Positions 40,231-55,595 of a stretch of DNA of 64,000 bases are shown here, piece by piece (the stretch's first letter is position 1; each line of letters begins with the position of its first letter). The stretch comes from Luidia sarsii (Eukaryota > Echinodermata > Asteroidea > Paxillosida > Luidiidae), in the NCBI GenBank assembly GCA_949987565.1, contig OX465104.1, positions 12,892,300 through 12,956,299 on the forward strand, written 5' to 3'. The notes below the pieces were generated by a model. The model did not search any database. It was given only the letters and a program-made list of their open reading frames with translations, and was not told the origin of the DNA. The position numbers were made by a program, and so were the translations under genes.

Positions 40231-43200
40231 TCGGAAAGTCTTTGCAAAAGAGGGTGAAAAAAAGATTTCTGACGGATATTTATAACACAAAGAAAATTTA
40301 TTGAAAAAGAAAATCACCAAAAATATAGTAAGGAGACTGCCTGGAAATTATATAAGAAGGCAGAAAGTGTTCAAAAGTACCAGAGTATTTCTCTTCTTGA
40401 GACAAACACTAAATAAAACAGATCAGTATAACGCGGTATGCCGAAAAGCAACTCCGCTTGCGCCGGTAGAAAAACTGCCATAGGTTTGTGCACAGTGTCA
40501 CTTAGATTCGGAATTTGGCAGTTGAGACTTCCTTTTGTACGCGGTACAATGGCGGTCCCGAGCCGGCGGCTACTTTCAGCTCCCGTATACTTGTGCACTG
40601 ACGCGAGGCCGTGTCGTATTCCACGAGTTAAGACTTCAAACTATACGCAGTTCAATAGCAGTCGAGTGAGCGCGCTAACAATATGCTCCCATAACCTTGT
40701 CCAACGGCGCAAAGCCATGTCGGTCTGCAGGAGTTGAACCTTTAGAACTCCAAACAGGTTTCTTCACGGTTTTATTTCCTGCTGATCATTATGTAATATT
40801 TCTTAGATTTAAAACAATATTTGACTGTTGCAAAATCAAAAAAAAAATGTCAGCAGTTATTTTTTTTAAATATAAACAAGAAAACTGATTTCAAAAAAGA
40901 TATAAATTGCATCCACACTAAGTTTCATTCTACATGAAAGTCGTCTCAGTGCCAAACAGCAAAAAAAACTCAATTTCGGAAAGTCTTTGGAAAAGAGGGT
41001 GAAAAAAAGATTTCTGACGGATATTTATAACACAAAGAAAATTTAATGAAAAAGAATATCACCAAAAATATAGTAAGGAGACTGCCTGGAAATTATATAA
41101 GAAGGCAGAAAGTGTTCAAAAGTACCAGAGTATTTCTCTTCTTGAGACAAACACTAAATAAAACAGATCAGTATAACGCGATATGCCGAAAAGCAACTCC
41201 GCTTGCGCCGGTAGAAAAACTGCCATAGGTTTCTGCACAGTGTCACTCAGATTCGGAATTCGGCAGTTGAGACTTCCTTTTGTACGCGGTACAATGGCGG
41301 TCCCGAGCCGGCGGCTACTTTCAGCTCCCGTATACTTGTGCACTGACGCGAGGCCGTGTCGTATTCCACGAGTTAAGACTTCAAACTATACGCAGTTCAA
41401 TAGCAGTCGAGTGAGCGCGCTAATAATATGCTCCCATAGACTTGTCCAACGGCGCAAAGCCATGTCGGGCTGCAGGAGTTGAACCTTAGAACTCCAAACA
41501 GGTTTCTTCACGGTTTTAATTCCTGCTGATCATTATGTAATATTTCTTAGATTTAAAACAATATTTGACTGTTGCAAAATCAAAAAAAAATGTCAGCAGT
41601 TATTTTTTTTAAATATAAACAAGAAAACTGATTTCAAAAGAGATATAAATTGCATCCACACTAAGTTTCATTCTACATGAAAGTCGTCTCAGTGGCAAAC
41701 AGCAAAAAAAACTCAATTTCGAAAAGTCTTTAGAAAAGAGGGTGAAAAAAAGATTTCTGGTGGATATTTATAACACAAAGAAAATTTAATGAAAAAGAAA
41801 ATCACAAAAAATATAGTAAGGAGACTGCCTGGAAATTATATAAGAAGGCAGAAAGTGTTCAAAAGTACCAGAGTATTTCTCTTCTTGAGACAAACACTAA
41901 ATAAAACAGATCAGTATAACGCGGTATGCCGAAAAGCAACTCCGCTTGCGCCGGTAGAAAAACTGCCATAGGTTTGTGCACAGTGTCACTCAGATTCGGA
42001 ATTCGGCAGTTGAGACTTCCTTTTGTACGCGGTACAATGGCGGTCCCGAGCCGGCGGCTACTTTCAGCTCCCGTATACTTGTGCACTGACGCGAGGCCGT
42101 GTCGTATTCCACGAGTTAAGACTTCAAACTATACGCAGTTCAATAGCAGTCGAGTGAGCGCGCTAACAATATGCTCCCATAACCTTCTCCAACGGCGCAA
42201 AGCCATGTCGGTCTGCAGGAGTTGAACCTTAGAACTCCAAACAGGTTTCTTGACGGTTTTAATTCCTGCTGATCATTATGTAATATTTCTTAGATTTAAA
42301 ACAATATTTGACTGTTGCAAAATCGGAAAAAAAATGTCCGCAGTTATTTTTTTTTAAATATAAACAAGAAAACTGATTTCAAAAAAGATATCAATTGCAT
42401 CCACACTAAGTTTCATTCTACATGAAAGTCGTCTCAGTGGCAAACAGCAAAACAAACTCAATTTCGGAAAGTCTTTGGAAAAGAGGGTGAAAAAAAGATT
42501 TCTGGTGGATATTTATAACACAAAGAAAATTTAATAAAAAAGAAAATCACCAAAAATATAGTAAGGAGACTGCCTGGAAATTATATAAGAAGGCAGAAAG
42601 TGTTCAAAAGTACCAGAGTATTTCTCTTCTTGAGACAAACACTAAATAAAACAGATCAGTATAACGCGGTATGCCGAAAAGCAACTCTGCTTGCGCTGGT
42701 AGAAAAACTGCCATAGGTTTGTGCACAGTGTCACTCAGGTTCGGAATTCGGCAGTTGAGTCTTCCTTTTGTACGCGGTACAATGGCGGTCCCGAGCCGGC
42801 GGCTACTTTCAGCTCCCATATACTTGTGCACTGACGCGAGGCCGTGTCGTATTCCACGAGTTAAGACTTCAAACTATACGCAGTTCAATAGCAGTCGAGT
42901 GAGCGCGCTAACAATATGCTCCCATAGACTTGTCCAACGGCGCAAAGCCATGTCGGGCTGCAGGAGTTGAACCTTAGAACTCCAAACAGGTTTCTTCACG
43001 GTTTTAATTCCTGCTGATCATTATGTCATATTTCTTAGATTTAAAACAATATTTGACTGTTGCAAAATCGAAAACAAATGTCAGCAGTTATTTTTTTTAA
43101 ATATAAACAAGAAAACTGATTTCAAAAAAGATATAAATTGCATCCACACTAAGTTTCATTCTACATGAAAGTCGTCTCAGTGGCAAACAGCAAAAAAAAC

Positions 43201-45189
43201 TCAATTTTGGAAAGTCTTTGGAAAAGAGGGTGAAAAAAAGATTTCTGGTGGATATTTATAACACAAAGAAAATTTAATGAAAAAGAAAATCACCAAAAAT
43301 ATAGTAAGGAGACTGCCTGGAAATTATATAAGAAGGCAGAAAGTGTTCAAAAGTACCAGAGTATTTCTCTTCTTGAGACAAACACTAAATAAAACAGATC
43401 AGTATAACGCGGTATGCCGAAAAGCAACTCCGCTTGCGCCGGTAGAAAAACTGCCGTAGGTTTGTGCACAGTGTCACTCAGATTCGGAATTCGGCAGTTG
43501 AGACTTCCTTTTGTATGCGGTACAATGGCGGTCCCGAGCCGGCGGCTACTTTCAGCTCCCGTATACTTGTGCACTGACGCGAGGCCGTGTCGTATTCCAC
43601 GAGTTAAGACTTCAAACTATACGCAGTTCAATAGCAGGCGAGTGAGCGCGCTAACAATATGCTCCCATAGACTTGTCCAACGGCGCAAAGCCATGTCGGG
43701 CTGCAGGAGTTGAACCTTAGAACTCCAAAGAGGTTTCTTCAAGGTTTTAATTCCTGCTGATCATTATGTAATATTTCTTAGATTTAAAACAATATTTGAC
43801 TGTTGCCAAATCGAAAAAAAATGTCAGCAGTTATTTTTTTTAAATATAAACAAGAAAACTGATTTCAAAAAAGATATAAATTGCATCCACACTAAGTTTC
43901 ATTCTACATGAAAGTCGTCTCAGTGGCAAACAGCAAAAAAAACTCAATTTCGGAAAGTCTTTGCAAAAGAGGGTGAAAAAAAGATTTCTGACGGATATTT
44001 ATAACACAAAGAAAATTTAATGAAAAAGAAAATCACCAAAAATATAGTAAGGAGACTGCCTGGAAATTATATAAGAAGGCAGAAAGTGTTCAAAAGTACC
44101 AGAGTATTTCTCTTCTTGAGTCAAACACTAAATAAAACAGATCAGTATAACGCGGTATGCCGAAAAGCAACTCCGCTTGCGCCGGTAGAAAAACTGCCAT
44201 AGGTTTGTGCACAGTGTCACTCAGATTCGGAATTCGGCAGTTGAGACTTCCTTTTGTACGCGGTACAATGGCGGTCCCGAGCCGGCGGCTACTTTCAGCT
44301 CCCGTATACTTGTGCACTGACGCGAGGCCGTGTCGTATTCCACGAGTTAAGACTTCAAACTATACGCAGTTCAATAGCAGTCGAGTGAGCGCGCTAACAA
44401 TATGCTCCCATAACCTTCTCCAACGGCGCAAAGCCATGTCGGTCTGCAGGAGTTGAACCTTAGAACTCCAAACAGGTTTCTTCACGGTTTTAATTCCTGC
44501 TGATCATTATGTAATATTTCTTAGATTTAAAACAATATTTGACTGTTGCAAAATCGGAAAAAAAATGTCCGCAGTTATTTTTTTAAAATATAAACAAGAA
44601 AACTGATTTCAAAAAAGATATCAATTGCATCCACACTAAGTTTCATTCTACATGAAAGTCGTCTCAGTGGCAAACAGCAAAACAAACTCAATTTCGGAAA
44701 GTCTTTGGAAAAGAGGGTGAAAAAAAGATTTCTGGTGGATATTTATAACACAAAGGAAATTTAATAAAAAAGAAAATCACCAAAAATATAGTAAGGAGAC
44801 TGCCTGGAAATTATATAAGAAGGCAGAAAGTGTTCAAAAGTACCAGAGTATTTCTCTTCTTGAGACAAACACTAAATAAAACAGATCAGTATAACGCGGT
44901 ATGCCGAAAAGCAACTCTGCTTGCGCTGGTAGAAAAACTGCCATAGGTTTGTGCACAGTGTCACTCAGGTTCGGAATTCGGCAGTTGAGTCTTCCTTTTG
45001 TACGCGGTACAATGGCGGTCCCGAGCCGGCGGCTACTTTCAGCTCCCGTATACTTGTGCACTGACGCGAGGCCGTGTCGTATTCCACGAGTTAAGACTTC
45101 AAACTATACGCAGTTCAATAGCAGTCGAGTGAGCGCGCTAACAATATGCTCCCATAGACTTGTCCAACGGCGCAAAGCCATGTCGGGCT

Positions 45190-48100
45190 GCAGAAGTTGA
45201 ACCTTAGAACTCCAAAGAGGTTTCTTCACGGTTTTAATTCCTGCTGATCATTATGTCATATTTCTTAGATTTAAAACAATATTTGACTGTTGCAAAATCG
45301 AAAAAAAATGTCAGCAGTTATTTTTTTTAAATATAAACAAGAAAACTGATTTCAAAAAAGATATAAATTGCATCCACGCTAAGTTTCATTCTACATGAAA
45401 GTCGTCTCAGTGGCAAACAGCAAAAAAAACTCAATTTCGGAAAGTCTTTGCAAAAGAGGGTGAAAAAAAGATTTCTGACGGATATTTATAACACAAAGAA
45501 AATTTAATGAAAAAGAAAATCACCAAAAATATAGTAAGGAGACTGCCTGGAAATTATATAAGAAGGCAGAAAGTGTTCAAAAGTACCAGAGTATTTCTCT
45601 TCTTGAGACAAACACTAAATAAAACAGATCAGTATAACGCGGTATGCCGAAAAGCAACTCCGCTTGCGCCGGTAGAAAAACTGCCATAGGTTTGTGCACA
45701 GTGTCACTCAGATTCGGAATTCGGCAGTTGAGACTTCCTTTTGTACGCGGTACAATGGCGGTCCCGAGCCGGCGGCTACTTTCAGCTCCCGTATACTTGT
45801 GCACTGACGCGAGGCCGTGTCGTATTCCACGAGTTAAGACTTCAAACTATACGCAGTTCAATAGCAGTCGAGTGAGCGCGCTAACAATATGCTCCCATAA
45901 CCTTCTCCAACGGCGCAAAGCCATGTCGGTCTGCAGGAGTTGAATCTTAGAACTCCAAACAGGTTTCTTCACGGTTTTAATTCCTGCTGATCATTATGTA
46001 ATATTTCTTAGATTTAAAACAATATTTGACTGTTGCAAAATCGGAAAAAAAATGTCCACAGTTATTTTTTTTAAATATAAACAAGAAAACTGATTTCAAA
46101 AAAGATATCAATTGCATCCACACTAAATTTCATTCTACATGAAAGTCGTCTCAGTGGCAAACAGCAAAACAAACTCAATTTCGGAAAGTCTTTGGAAAAG
46201 AGGGTGAAAAAAAGATTTCTGGTGGATATTTATAAAACAAAGAAAATTTAATAAAAAAGAAAATCACCAAAAATATAGTAAGGAGACTGCCTGGAAATTA
46301 TATAAGAAGGCAGAAAGTGTTCAAAAGTACCAGAGTATTTCTCTTCTTGAGACAAACACTAAATAAAACAGATCAGTATAACGCGGTATGCCGAAAAGCA
46401 ACTCTGCTTGCGCTGGTAGAAAAACTGCCATAGGTTTGTGCACAGTGTCACTCAGGTTCGGAATTCGGCAGTTGAGTCTTCCTTTTGTACGCGGTACAAT
46501 GGCGGTCCCGAGCCGGCGGCTACTTTCAGCTCCCGTATACTTGTGCACTGACGCGAGGCCGTGTCGTATTCCACGAGTTAAGACTTCAAACTATACGCAG
46601 TTCAATAGCAGTCGAGTGAGCGCGCTAACAATATGCTCCCATAGACTTGTCCAACGGCGCAAAGCCATGTCGGGCTGCAGGAGTTGAACCTTAGAACTCC
46701 AAACAGGTTTCTTCACGGTTTTAATTCCTGCTGATCATTATGTCATATTTCTTAGATTTAAAACAATATTTGACTGTTGCAAAATCGAAAACAAATGTCA
46801 GCAGTTATTTTTTTTAAATATAAACAAGAAAACTGATTTCAAAAAAGATATAAATTGCATCCACACTAAGTTTCATTCTACATGAAAGTCGTCTCAGTGG
46901 CAAACAGCAAAAAAAACTCAATTTTGGAAAGTCTTTGGAAAAGAGGGTGAAAAAAAGATTTCTGGTGGATATTTATAACACAAAGAAAATTTAATGAAAA
47001 AGAAAATCACCAAAAATATAGTAAGGAGACTGCCTGGAAATTATATAAGAAGGCAGAAAGTGTTCAAAAGTACCAGAGTATTTCTCTTCTTGAGACAAAC
47101 ACTAAATAAAACAGATCAGTATAACGCGGTATGCCGAAAAGCAACTCCGCTTGCGCCGGTAGAAAAACTGCCGTAGGTTTGTGCACAGTGTCACTCAGAT
47201 TCGGAATTCGGCAGTTCAGACTTCCTTTTGTACGCGGTACAATGGCGGTCCCGAGCCGGCGGCTACTTTCAGCTCCCGTATACTTGTGCACTGACGCGAG
47301 GCCGTGTCGTATTCCACGAGTTAAGACTTCAAACTATACGCAGTTCAATAGCAGGCGAGTGAGCGCGCTAACAATATGCTCCCATAGACTTGTCCAACGG
47401 CGCAAAGCCATGTCGGGCTGCAGGAGTTGAACCTTAGAACTCCAAAGAGGTTTCTTCAAGGTTTTAATTCCTGCTGAGCATTATGTAATATTTCTTAGAT
47501 TTAAAACAATATTTGACTGTTGCAAAATCGAAAAAAAATGTCAGCAGTTATTTTTTTTAAATATAAACAAGAAAACTGATTTCAAAAAAGATATAAATTG
47601 CATCCACACTAAGTTTCATTCTACATGAAAGTCGTGTCAGTGGCAAACAGCAAAAAAAACTCAATTTCGGAAAGTCTTTGGAAAAGAGGGTGAAAAAAAG
47701 ATTTCTGGTGGATATTTATAACACAAAGAAAATTTAATAAACAAGAAAATCACAAAAAATATAGTAAGGAGACTGCCTGGAAATTATATAAGAAGGCAGA
47801 AAGTGTTCAAAAGTACCAGAGTATTTCTCTTCTTGAGACAAACACTAAATAAAACAGATCAGTATAACGCGGTATGCCGAAAAGCAACTCTGCTTGCGCT
47901 GGTAGAAAAACTGCCATAGGTTTGTGCACAGTGTCACTCAGGCTCGGAATTCGGCAGTTGAGTCTTCCTTTTGTACGCGGTACAATGGCGGTCCCGAGCC
48001 GGCGGCTACTTTCAGCTCCCGTATACTTGTGCACTGACGCGAGGCCGTGTCGTATTCCACGAGTTAAGACTTCAAACTATACGCAGTTCAATAGCAGTCG

Positions 48101-51100
48101 AGTGAGCGCGCTAACAATATGCTCCCATAGACTTGTCCAACGGCGCAAAGCCATGTCGGGCTGCAGGAGTTGAACCTTAGAACTCCAAACAGGTTTCTTC
48201 ACGGTTTTAATTCCTGCTGATCATTATGTAATATTTCTTAGATTTAAAACAATATTTGACTGTTGCAAAATGGAAAAAAAATGTCAGCAGTTATTTTTTT
48301 TAAATATAAACAAGAAAACTGATTTCAAAAAAGATATAAATTGCATCCACACTAAGTTTCATTCTACATGAAAGTCGTCTCAGTGGCAAACAGCAAAAAA
48401 AACTCAATTTCGGAAAGTCTTTGGAACAGAGGGTGAAAAAAAGATTTCTGGTGGATATTTATAACACAAAGAAAATTTAATGAAAAAGAAAATCACCAAA
48501 AATATAGTAAGGAGACTGCCTGGAAATTATATAAGAAGGCAGAAAGTGTTCAAAAGTACCAGAGTATTTCTCTTCTTGAGACAAACACTAAATAAAACAG
48601 ATCAGTATAACGCGGTATGCCGAAAAGCAACTCCGCTTGCGCCGGTAGAAAAACTGCCATAGGTTTGTGCACAGTGTCACTCAGATTCGGAATTCGGCAG
48701 TTGAGACTTCCTTTTGTACGCGGTACAATGGATGTCCCGAGCCGGCGGCTACTTTCAGCTACCGTATACTTGTGCACTGACGCGAGGCCGTGTCGTATTC
48801 CACGAGTTAAGACTTCAAACTATACGCAGTTCAATAGCAGTCGAGTGAGCGCGCTAACAATATGCTCCCATAGACTTGTCCAACGGCGCAAAGCCATGTC
48901 GGGCTGCAGGAGTTGAACCTTAGAACTCCAAAGAGGTTTCTTCACGGTTTTAATTCCTGCTGATCATTATGTAATATTTCTTAGATTTAAAACAATATTT
49001 GACTGTTGCAAAATCAAAAAAAAATGTCAGCAGTTATTTTTTTTAAATATAAACAAGAAAACTGATTTCAAAAAAGATATAAATTGCATCCACACTAAGT
49101 TTCATTCTACATGAAAGTCGTCTCAGTGGCAAACAGCAAAAAAAACTCAATTTCGGAAAGTCTTTAGAAAAGAGGGTGAAAAAAAGATTTCTGGTGGATA
49201 TTTATAACACAAAGAAAATTTAATAAAAAAGAAAATCACCAAAAATATAGTAAGGAGACTGCCTGGAAATTATATAAGAAGGCAGAAAGTGTTCAAAAGT
49301 ACCAGAGTATTTCTCTTCTTGAGACAAACACTAAATAAAACAGATCAGTATAACGCGGTATGCCGAAAAGCAACTCCGCTTGCAACGGTAGAAAAACTGC
49401 CATAGGTTTGTGCACAGTGTCACTCAGATTCGGAATTCGGCAGTTGAGACTTCCTTTTGTACGCGGTACAATGGCGGTCCCGAGCCGGCGGCTACTTTCA
49501 GCTCCCGTATACTTGTGCACTGACGCGAGGCCGTGTCGTATTCCACGAGTTAAGCCTTCAAACTATACGCAGTTCAATAGCAGTCGAGTGAGCGCGCTAA
49601 CAATATGCTCCCATAGACTTTTCCAACGGCGCAAAGCCATGTCGGGCTGCAGGAGTTGAACCTTAGAACTCCAAACAGGTTTCTTCACGGTTTTAAATCC
49701 TGCTGATCATCATGTAATATTTCTTAGGCTTAAAACAATATTTGACTGTTGCGAAATCGAAAAAAAAATGTCAGCAGTTATTTTTTTTAAATATAAACGA
49801 GAAAACTGATTTCAAAAAAGATATAATTTGCATCCACACTAAGTTTCATTCTACATGAAAGTCGTCTCAGTGGCAAACAGCAAAAAAAACTCAATTTCGG
49901 AAAGTCTTTGGAAAAGAGGGTGAAAAAAAGATTTCTGGATGATATTTATAACACAAAGAAAATTTAATGAAAAAGAAAATCACCAAAAATATAGTAAGGA
50001 GACTGCCTGGAAAATATATAAGAAGGCAGAAAGTGTTCAAAAGTACCAGAGTATTTCTCTTCTTGAGACAAACACTAAATAAAACAGATCAGTATAACGC
50101 GGTATGCCGAAAAGCAACTCCGCTTGCGCCGGTAGAAAAACTGCCATAGGTTTGTGCACAGTGTCACTCAGGTTCGGAATTCGGCAGTTGAGACTTCCTT
50201 TTGTACGCGGTACAATGGCGGTCCCGAGCCGGCGGCTACTTTCAGCTCCCGTATACTTGTGCACTGACGCGAGGCCGTGTCGTATTCCACGAGTTAAGAC
50301 TTCAAACTATACGCAGTTCAATAGCAGTCGAGTGAGCGCGCTAACAATATGCTCCCATAGACTTGTCCAACGGCGCAAAGCCATGTCGGGCTGCAGAAGT
50401 TGAACCTTAGAACTCCAAAGAGGTTTCTTCACGGTTTTAATTCCTGCTGATCATTATGTCATATTTCTTAGATTTAAAACAATATTTGACTGTTGCAAAA
50501 TCGAAAAAAAATGTCAGCAGTTATTTTTTTTAAATATAAACAAGAAAACTGATTTCAAAAAAGATATAAATTGCATCCACGCTAAGTTTCATTCTACATG
50601 AAAGTCGTCTCAGTGGCAAACAGCAAAAAAAACTCAATTTCGGAAAGTCTTTGCAAAAGAGGGTGAAAAAAAGATTTCTGACGGATATTTATAACACAAA
50701 GAAAATTTAATGAAAAAGAAAATCACCAAAAATATAGTAAGGAGACTGCCTGGAAATTATATAAGAAGGCAGAAAGTGTTCAAAAGTACCAGAGTATTTC
50801 TCTTCTTGAGACAAACACTAAATAAAACAGATCAGTATAACGCGGTATGCCGAAAAGCAACTCCGCTTGCGCCGGTAGAAAAACTGCCATAGGTTTGTGC
50901 ACAGTGTCACTCAGATTCGGAATTCGGCAGTTGAGACTTCCTTTTGTACGCGGTACAATGGCGGTCCCGAGCCGGCGGCTACTTTCAGCTCCCGTATACT
51001 TGTGCACTGACGCGAGGCCGTGTCGTATTCCACGAGTTAAGACTTCAAACTATACGCAGTTCAATAGCAGTCGAGTGAGCGCGCTAACAATATGCTCCCA

Positions 51101-54100
51101 TAACCTTCTCCAACGGCGCAAAGCCATGTCGGTCTGCAGGAGTTGAATCTTAGAACTCCAAACAGGTTTCTTCACGGTTTTAATTCCTGCTGATCATTAT
51201 GTAATATTTCTTAGATTTAAAACAATATTTGACTGTTGCAAAATCGGAAAAAAAATGTCCACAGTTATTTTTTTTAAATATAAACAAGAAAACTGATTTC
51301 AAAAAAGATATCAATTGCATCCACACTAAATTTCATTCTACATGAAAGTCGTCTCAGTGGCAAACAGCAAAACAAACTCAATTTCGGAAAGTCTTTGGAA
51401 AAGAGGGTGAAAAAAAGATTTCTGGTGGATATTTATAAAACAAAGAAAATTTAATAAAAAAGAAAATCACCAAAAATATAGTAAGGAGACTGCCTGGAAA
51501 TTATATAAGAAGGCAGAAAGTGTTCAAAAGTACCAGAGTATTTCTCTTCTTGAGACAAACACTAAATAAAACAGATCAGTATAACGCGGTATGCCGAAAA
51601 GCAACTCTGCTTGCGCTGGTAGAAAAACTGCCATAGGTTTGTGCACAGTGTCACTCAGGTTCGGAATTCGGCAGTTGAGTCTTCCTTTTGTACGCGGTAC
51701 AATGGCGGTCCCGAGCCGGCGGCTACTTTCAGCTCCCGTATACTTGTGCACTGACGCGAGGCCGTGTCGTATTCCACGAGTTAAGACTTCAAACTATACG
51801 CAGTTCAATAGCAGTCGAGTGAGCGCGCTAACAATATGCTCCCATAGACTTGTCCAACGGCGCAAAGCCATGTCGGGCTGCAGGAGTTGAACCTTAGAAC
51901 TCCAAACAGGTTTCTTCACGGTTTTAATTCCTGCTGATCATTATGTCATATTTCTTAGATTTAAAACAATATTTGACTGTTGCAAAATCGAAAACAAATG
52001 TCAGCAGTTATTTTTTTTAAATATAAACAAGAAAACTGATTTCAAAAAAGATATAAATTGCATCCACACTAAGTTTCATTCTACATGAAAGTCGTCTCAG
52101 TGGCAAACAGCAAAAAAAACTCAATTTTGGAAAGTCTTTGGAAAAGAGGGTGAAAAAAAGATTTCTGGTGGATATTTATAACACAAAGAAAATTTAATGA
52201 AAAAGAAAATCACCAAAAATATAGTAAGGAGACTGCCTGGAAATTATATAAGAAGGCAGAAAGTGTTCAAAAGTACCAGAGTATTTCTCTTCTTGAGACA
52301 AACACTAAATAAAACAGATCAGTATAACGCGGTATGCCGAAAAGCAACTCCGCTTGCGCCGGTAGAAAAACTGCCGTAGGTTTGTGCACAGTGTCACTCA
52401 GATTCGGAATTCGGCAGTTCAGACTTCCTTTTGTACGCGGTACAATGGCGGTCCCGAGCCGGCGGCTACTTTCAGCTCCCGTATACTTGTGCACTGACGC
52501 GAGGCCGTGTCGTATTCCACGAGTTAAGACTTCAAACTATACGCAGTTCAATAGCAGGCGAGTGAGCGCGCTAACAATATGCTCCCATAGACTTGTCCAA
52601 CGGCGCAAAGCCATGTCGGGCTGCAGGAGTTGAACCTTAGAACTCCAAAGAGGTTTCTTCAAGGTTTTAATTCCTGCTGAGCATTATGTAATATTTCTTA
52701 GATTTAAAACAATATTTGACTGTTGCAAAATCGAAAAAAAATGTCAGCAGTTATTTTTTTTAAATATAAACAAGAAAACTGATTTCAAAAAAGATATAAA
52801 TTGCATCCACACTAAGTTTCATTCTACATGAAAGTCGTGTCAGTGGCAAACAGCAAAAAAAACTCAATTTCGGAAAGTCTTTGGAAAAGAGGGTGAAAAA
52901 AAGATTTCTGGTGGATATTTATAACACAAAGAAAATTTAATAAACAAGAAAATCACAAAAAATATAGTAAGGAGACTGCCTGGAAATTATATAAGAAGGC
53001 AGAAAGTGTTCAAAAGTACCAGAGTATTTCTCTTCTTGAGACAAACACTAAATAAAACAGATCAGTATAACGCGGTATGCCGAAAAGCAACTCTGCTTGC
53101 GCTGGTAGAAAAACTGCCATAGGTTTGTGCACAGTGTCACTCAGGCTCGGAATTCGGCAGTTGAGTCTTCCTTTTGTACGCGGTACAATGGCGGTCCCGA
53201 GCCGGCGGCTACTTTCAGCTCCCGTATACTTGTGCACTGACGCGAGGCCGTGTCGTATTCCACGAGTTAAGACTTCAAACTATACGCAGTTCAATAGCAG
53301 TCGAGTGAGCGCGCTAACAATATGCTCCCATAGACTTGTCCAACGGCGCAAAGCCATGTCGGGCTGCAGGAGTTGAACCTTAGAACTCCAAACAGGTTTC
53401 TTCACGGTTTTAATTCCTGCTGATCATTATGTAATATTTCTTAGATTTAAAACAATATTTGACTGTTGCAAAATGGAAAAAAAATGTCAGCAGTTATTTT
53501 TTTTAAATATAAACAAGAAAACTGATTTCAAAAAAGATATAAATTGCATCCACACTAAGTTTCATTCTACATGAAAGTCGTCTCAGTGGCAAACAGCAAA
53601 AAAAACTCAATTTCGGAAAGTCTTTGGAACAGAGGGTGAAAAAAAGATTTCTGGTGGATATTTATAACACAAAGAAAATTTAATGAAAAAGAAAATCACC
53701 AAAAATATAGTAAGGAGACTGCCTGGAAATTATATAAGAAGGCAGAAAGTGTTCAAAAGTACCAGAGTATTTCTCTTCTTGAGACAAACACTAAATAAAA
53801 CAGATCAGTATAACGCGGTATGCCGAAAAGCAACTCCGCTTGCGCCGGTAGAAAAACTGCCATAGGTTTGTGCACAGTGTCACTCAGATTCGGAATTCGG
53901 CAGTTGAGACTTCCTTTTGTACGCGGTACAATGGATGTCCCGAGCCGGCGGCTACTTTCAGCTACCGTATACTTGTGCACTGACGCGAGGCCGTGTCGTA
54001 TTCCACGAGTTAAGACTTCAAACTATACGCAGTTCAATAGCAGTCGAGTGAGCGCGCTAACAATATGCTCCCATAGACTTGTCCAACGGCGCAAAGCCAT

Positions 54101-55595
54101 GTCGGGCTGCAGGAGTTGAACCTTAGAACTCCAAAGAGGTTTCTTCACGGTTTTAATTCCTGCTGATCATTATGTAATATTTCTTAGATTTAAAACAATA
54201 TTTGACTGTTGCAAAATCAAAAAAAAATGTCAGCAGTTATTTTTTTTAAATATAAACAAGAAAACTGATTTCAAAAAAGATATAAATTGCATCCACACTA
54301 AGTTTCATTCTACATGAAAGTCGTCTCAGTGGCAAACAGCAAAAAAAACTCAATTTCGGAAAGTCTTTAGAAAAGAGGGTGAAAAAAAGATTTCTGGTGG
54401 ATATTTATAACACAAAGAAAATTTAATAAAAAAGAAAATCACCAAAAATATAGTAAGGAGACTGCCTGGAAATTATATAAGAAGGCAGAAAGTGTTCAAA
54501 AGTACCAGAGTATTTCTCTTCTTGAGACAAACACTAAATAAAACAGATCAGTATAACGCGGTATGCCGAAAAGCAACTCCGCTTGCAACGGTAGAAAAAC
54601 TGCCATAGGTTTGTGCACAGTGTCACTCAGATTCGGAATTCGGCAGTTGAGACTTCCTTTTGTACGCGGTACAATGGCGGTCCCGAGCCGGCGGCTACTT
54701 TCAGCTCCCGTATACTTGTGCACTGACGCGAGGCCGTGTCGTATTCCACGAGTTAAGCCTTCAAACTATACGCAGTTCAATAGCAGTCGAGTGAGCGCGC
54801 TAACAATATGCTCCCATAGACTTTTCCAACGGCGCAAAGCCATGTCGGGCTGCAGGAGTTGAACCTTAGAACTCCAAACAGGTTTCTTCACGGTTTTAAA
54901 TCCTGCTGATCATCATGTAATATTTCTTAGGCTTAAAACAATATTTGACTGTTGCGAAATCGAAAAAAAAATGTCAGCAGTTATTTTTTTTAAATATAAA
55001 CGAGAAAACTGATTTCAAAAAAGATATAATTTGCATCCACACTAAGTTTCATTCTACATGAAAGTCGTCTCAGTGGCAAACAGCAAAAAAAACTCAATTT
55101 CGGAAAGTCTTTGGAAAAGAGGGTGAAAAAAAGATTTCTGGATGATATTTATAACACAAAGAAAATTTAATGAAAAAGAAAATCACCAAAAATATAGTAA
55201 GGAGACTGCCTGGAAATTATATAAGAAGGCAGAAAGTGTTCAAAAGTACCAGAGTATTTCTCTTCTTGAGACAAACACTAAATAAAACAGATCAGTATAA
55301 CGCGGTATGCCGAAAAGCAACTCCGCTTGCGCCGGTAGAAAAACTGCCATAGGTTTGTGCACAGTGTCACTCAGGTTCGGAATTCGGCAGTTGAGACTTC
55401 CTTTTGTACGCGGTACAATGGCGGTCCCGAGCCGGCGGCTACTTTCAGCTCCCGTATACTTGTGCACTGACGCGAGGCCGTGTCGTATTCCACGAGTTAA
55501 GACTTCAAACTATACGCAGTTCAATAGCAGTCGAGTGAGCGCGCTAACAATATGCTCCCATAGACTTGTCCAACGGCGCAAAGCCATGTCGGGCT
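45190..55595. repeat. Heptamer higher-order repeat, two copies
   Basis: Two consecutive copies of a 5203-bp block of seven monomers, about 45190-50392 and 50393-55595. Rare variants recur at exactly +5203: TATAAAACAA at 46231 and 51434, GCAGTTCAGA at 47211 and 52414, TGGAAAAAAA at 48271 and 53474. Also shared are TGTCCACAG, GAAAACAAATG, CAATTTTGG, GAGCATTATG, GTCGTGTCAG, GGAACAGAGG, GCAACGGTAG and CTTTTCCAACGG. The copies differ only sparsely by eye (for example GAAAATATATAAG at about 50010 against GAAATTATATAAG). This is the longest and most homogeneous higher-order repeat in the window. Confidence 0.85.
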
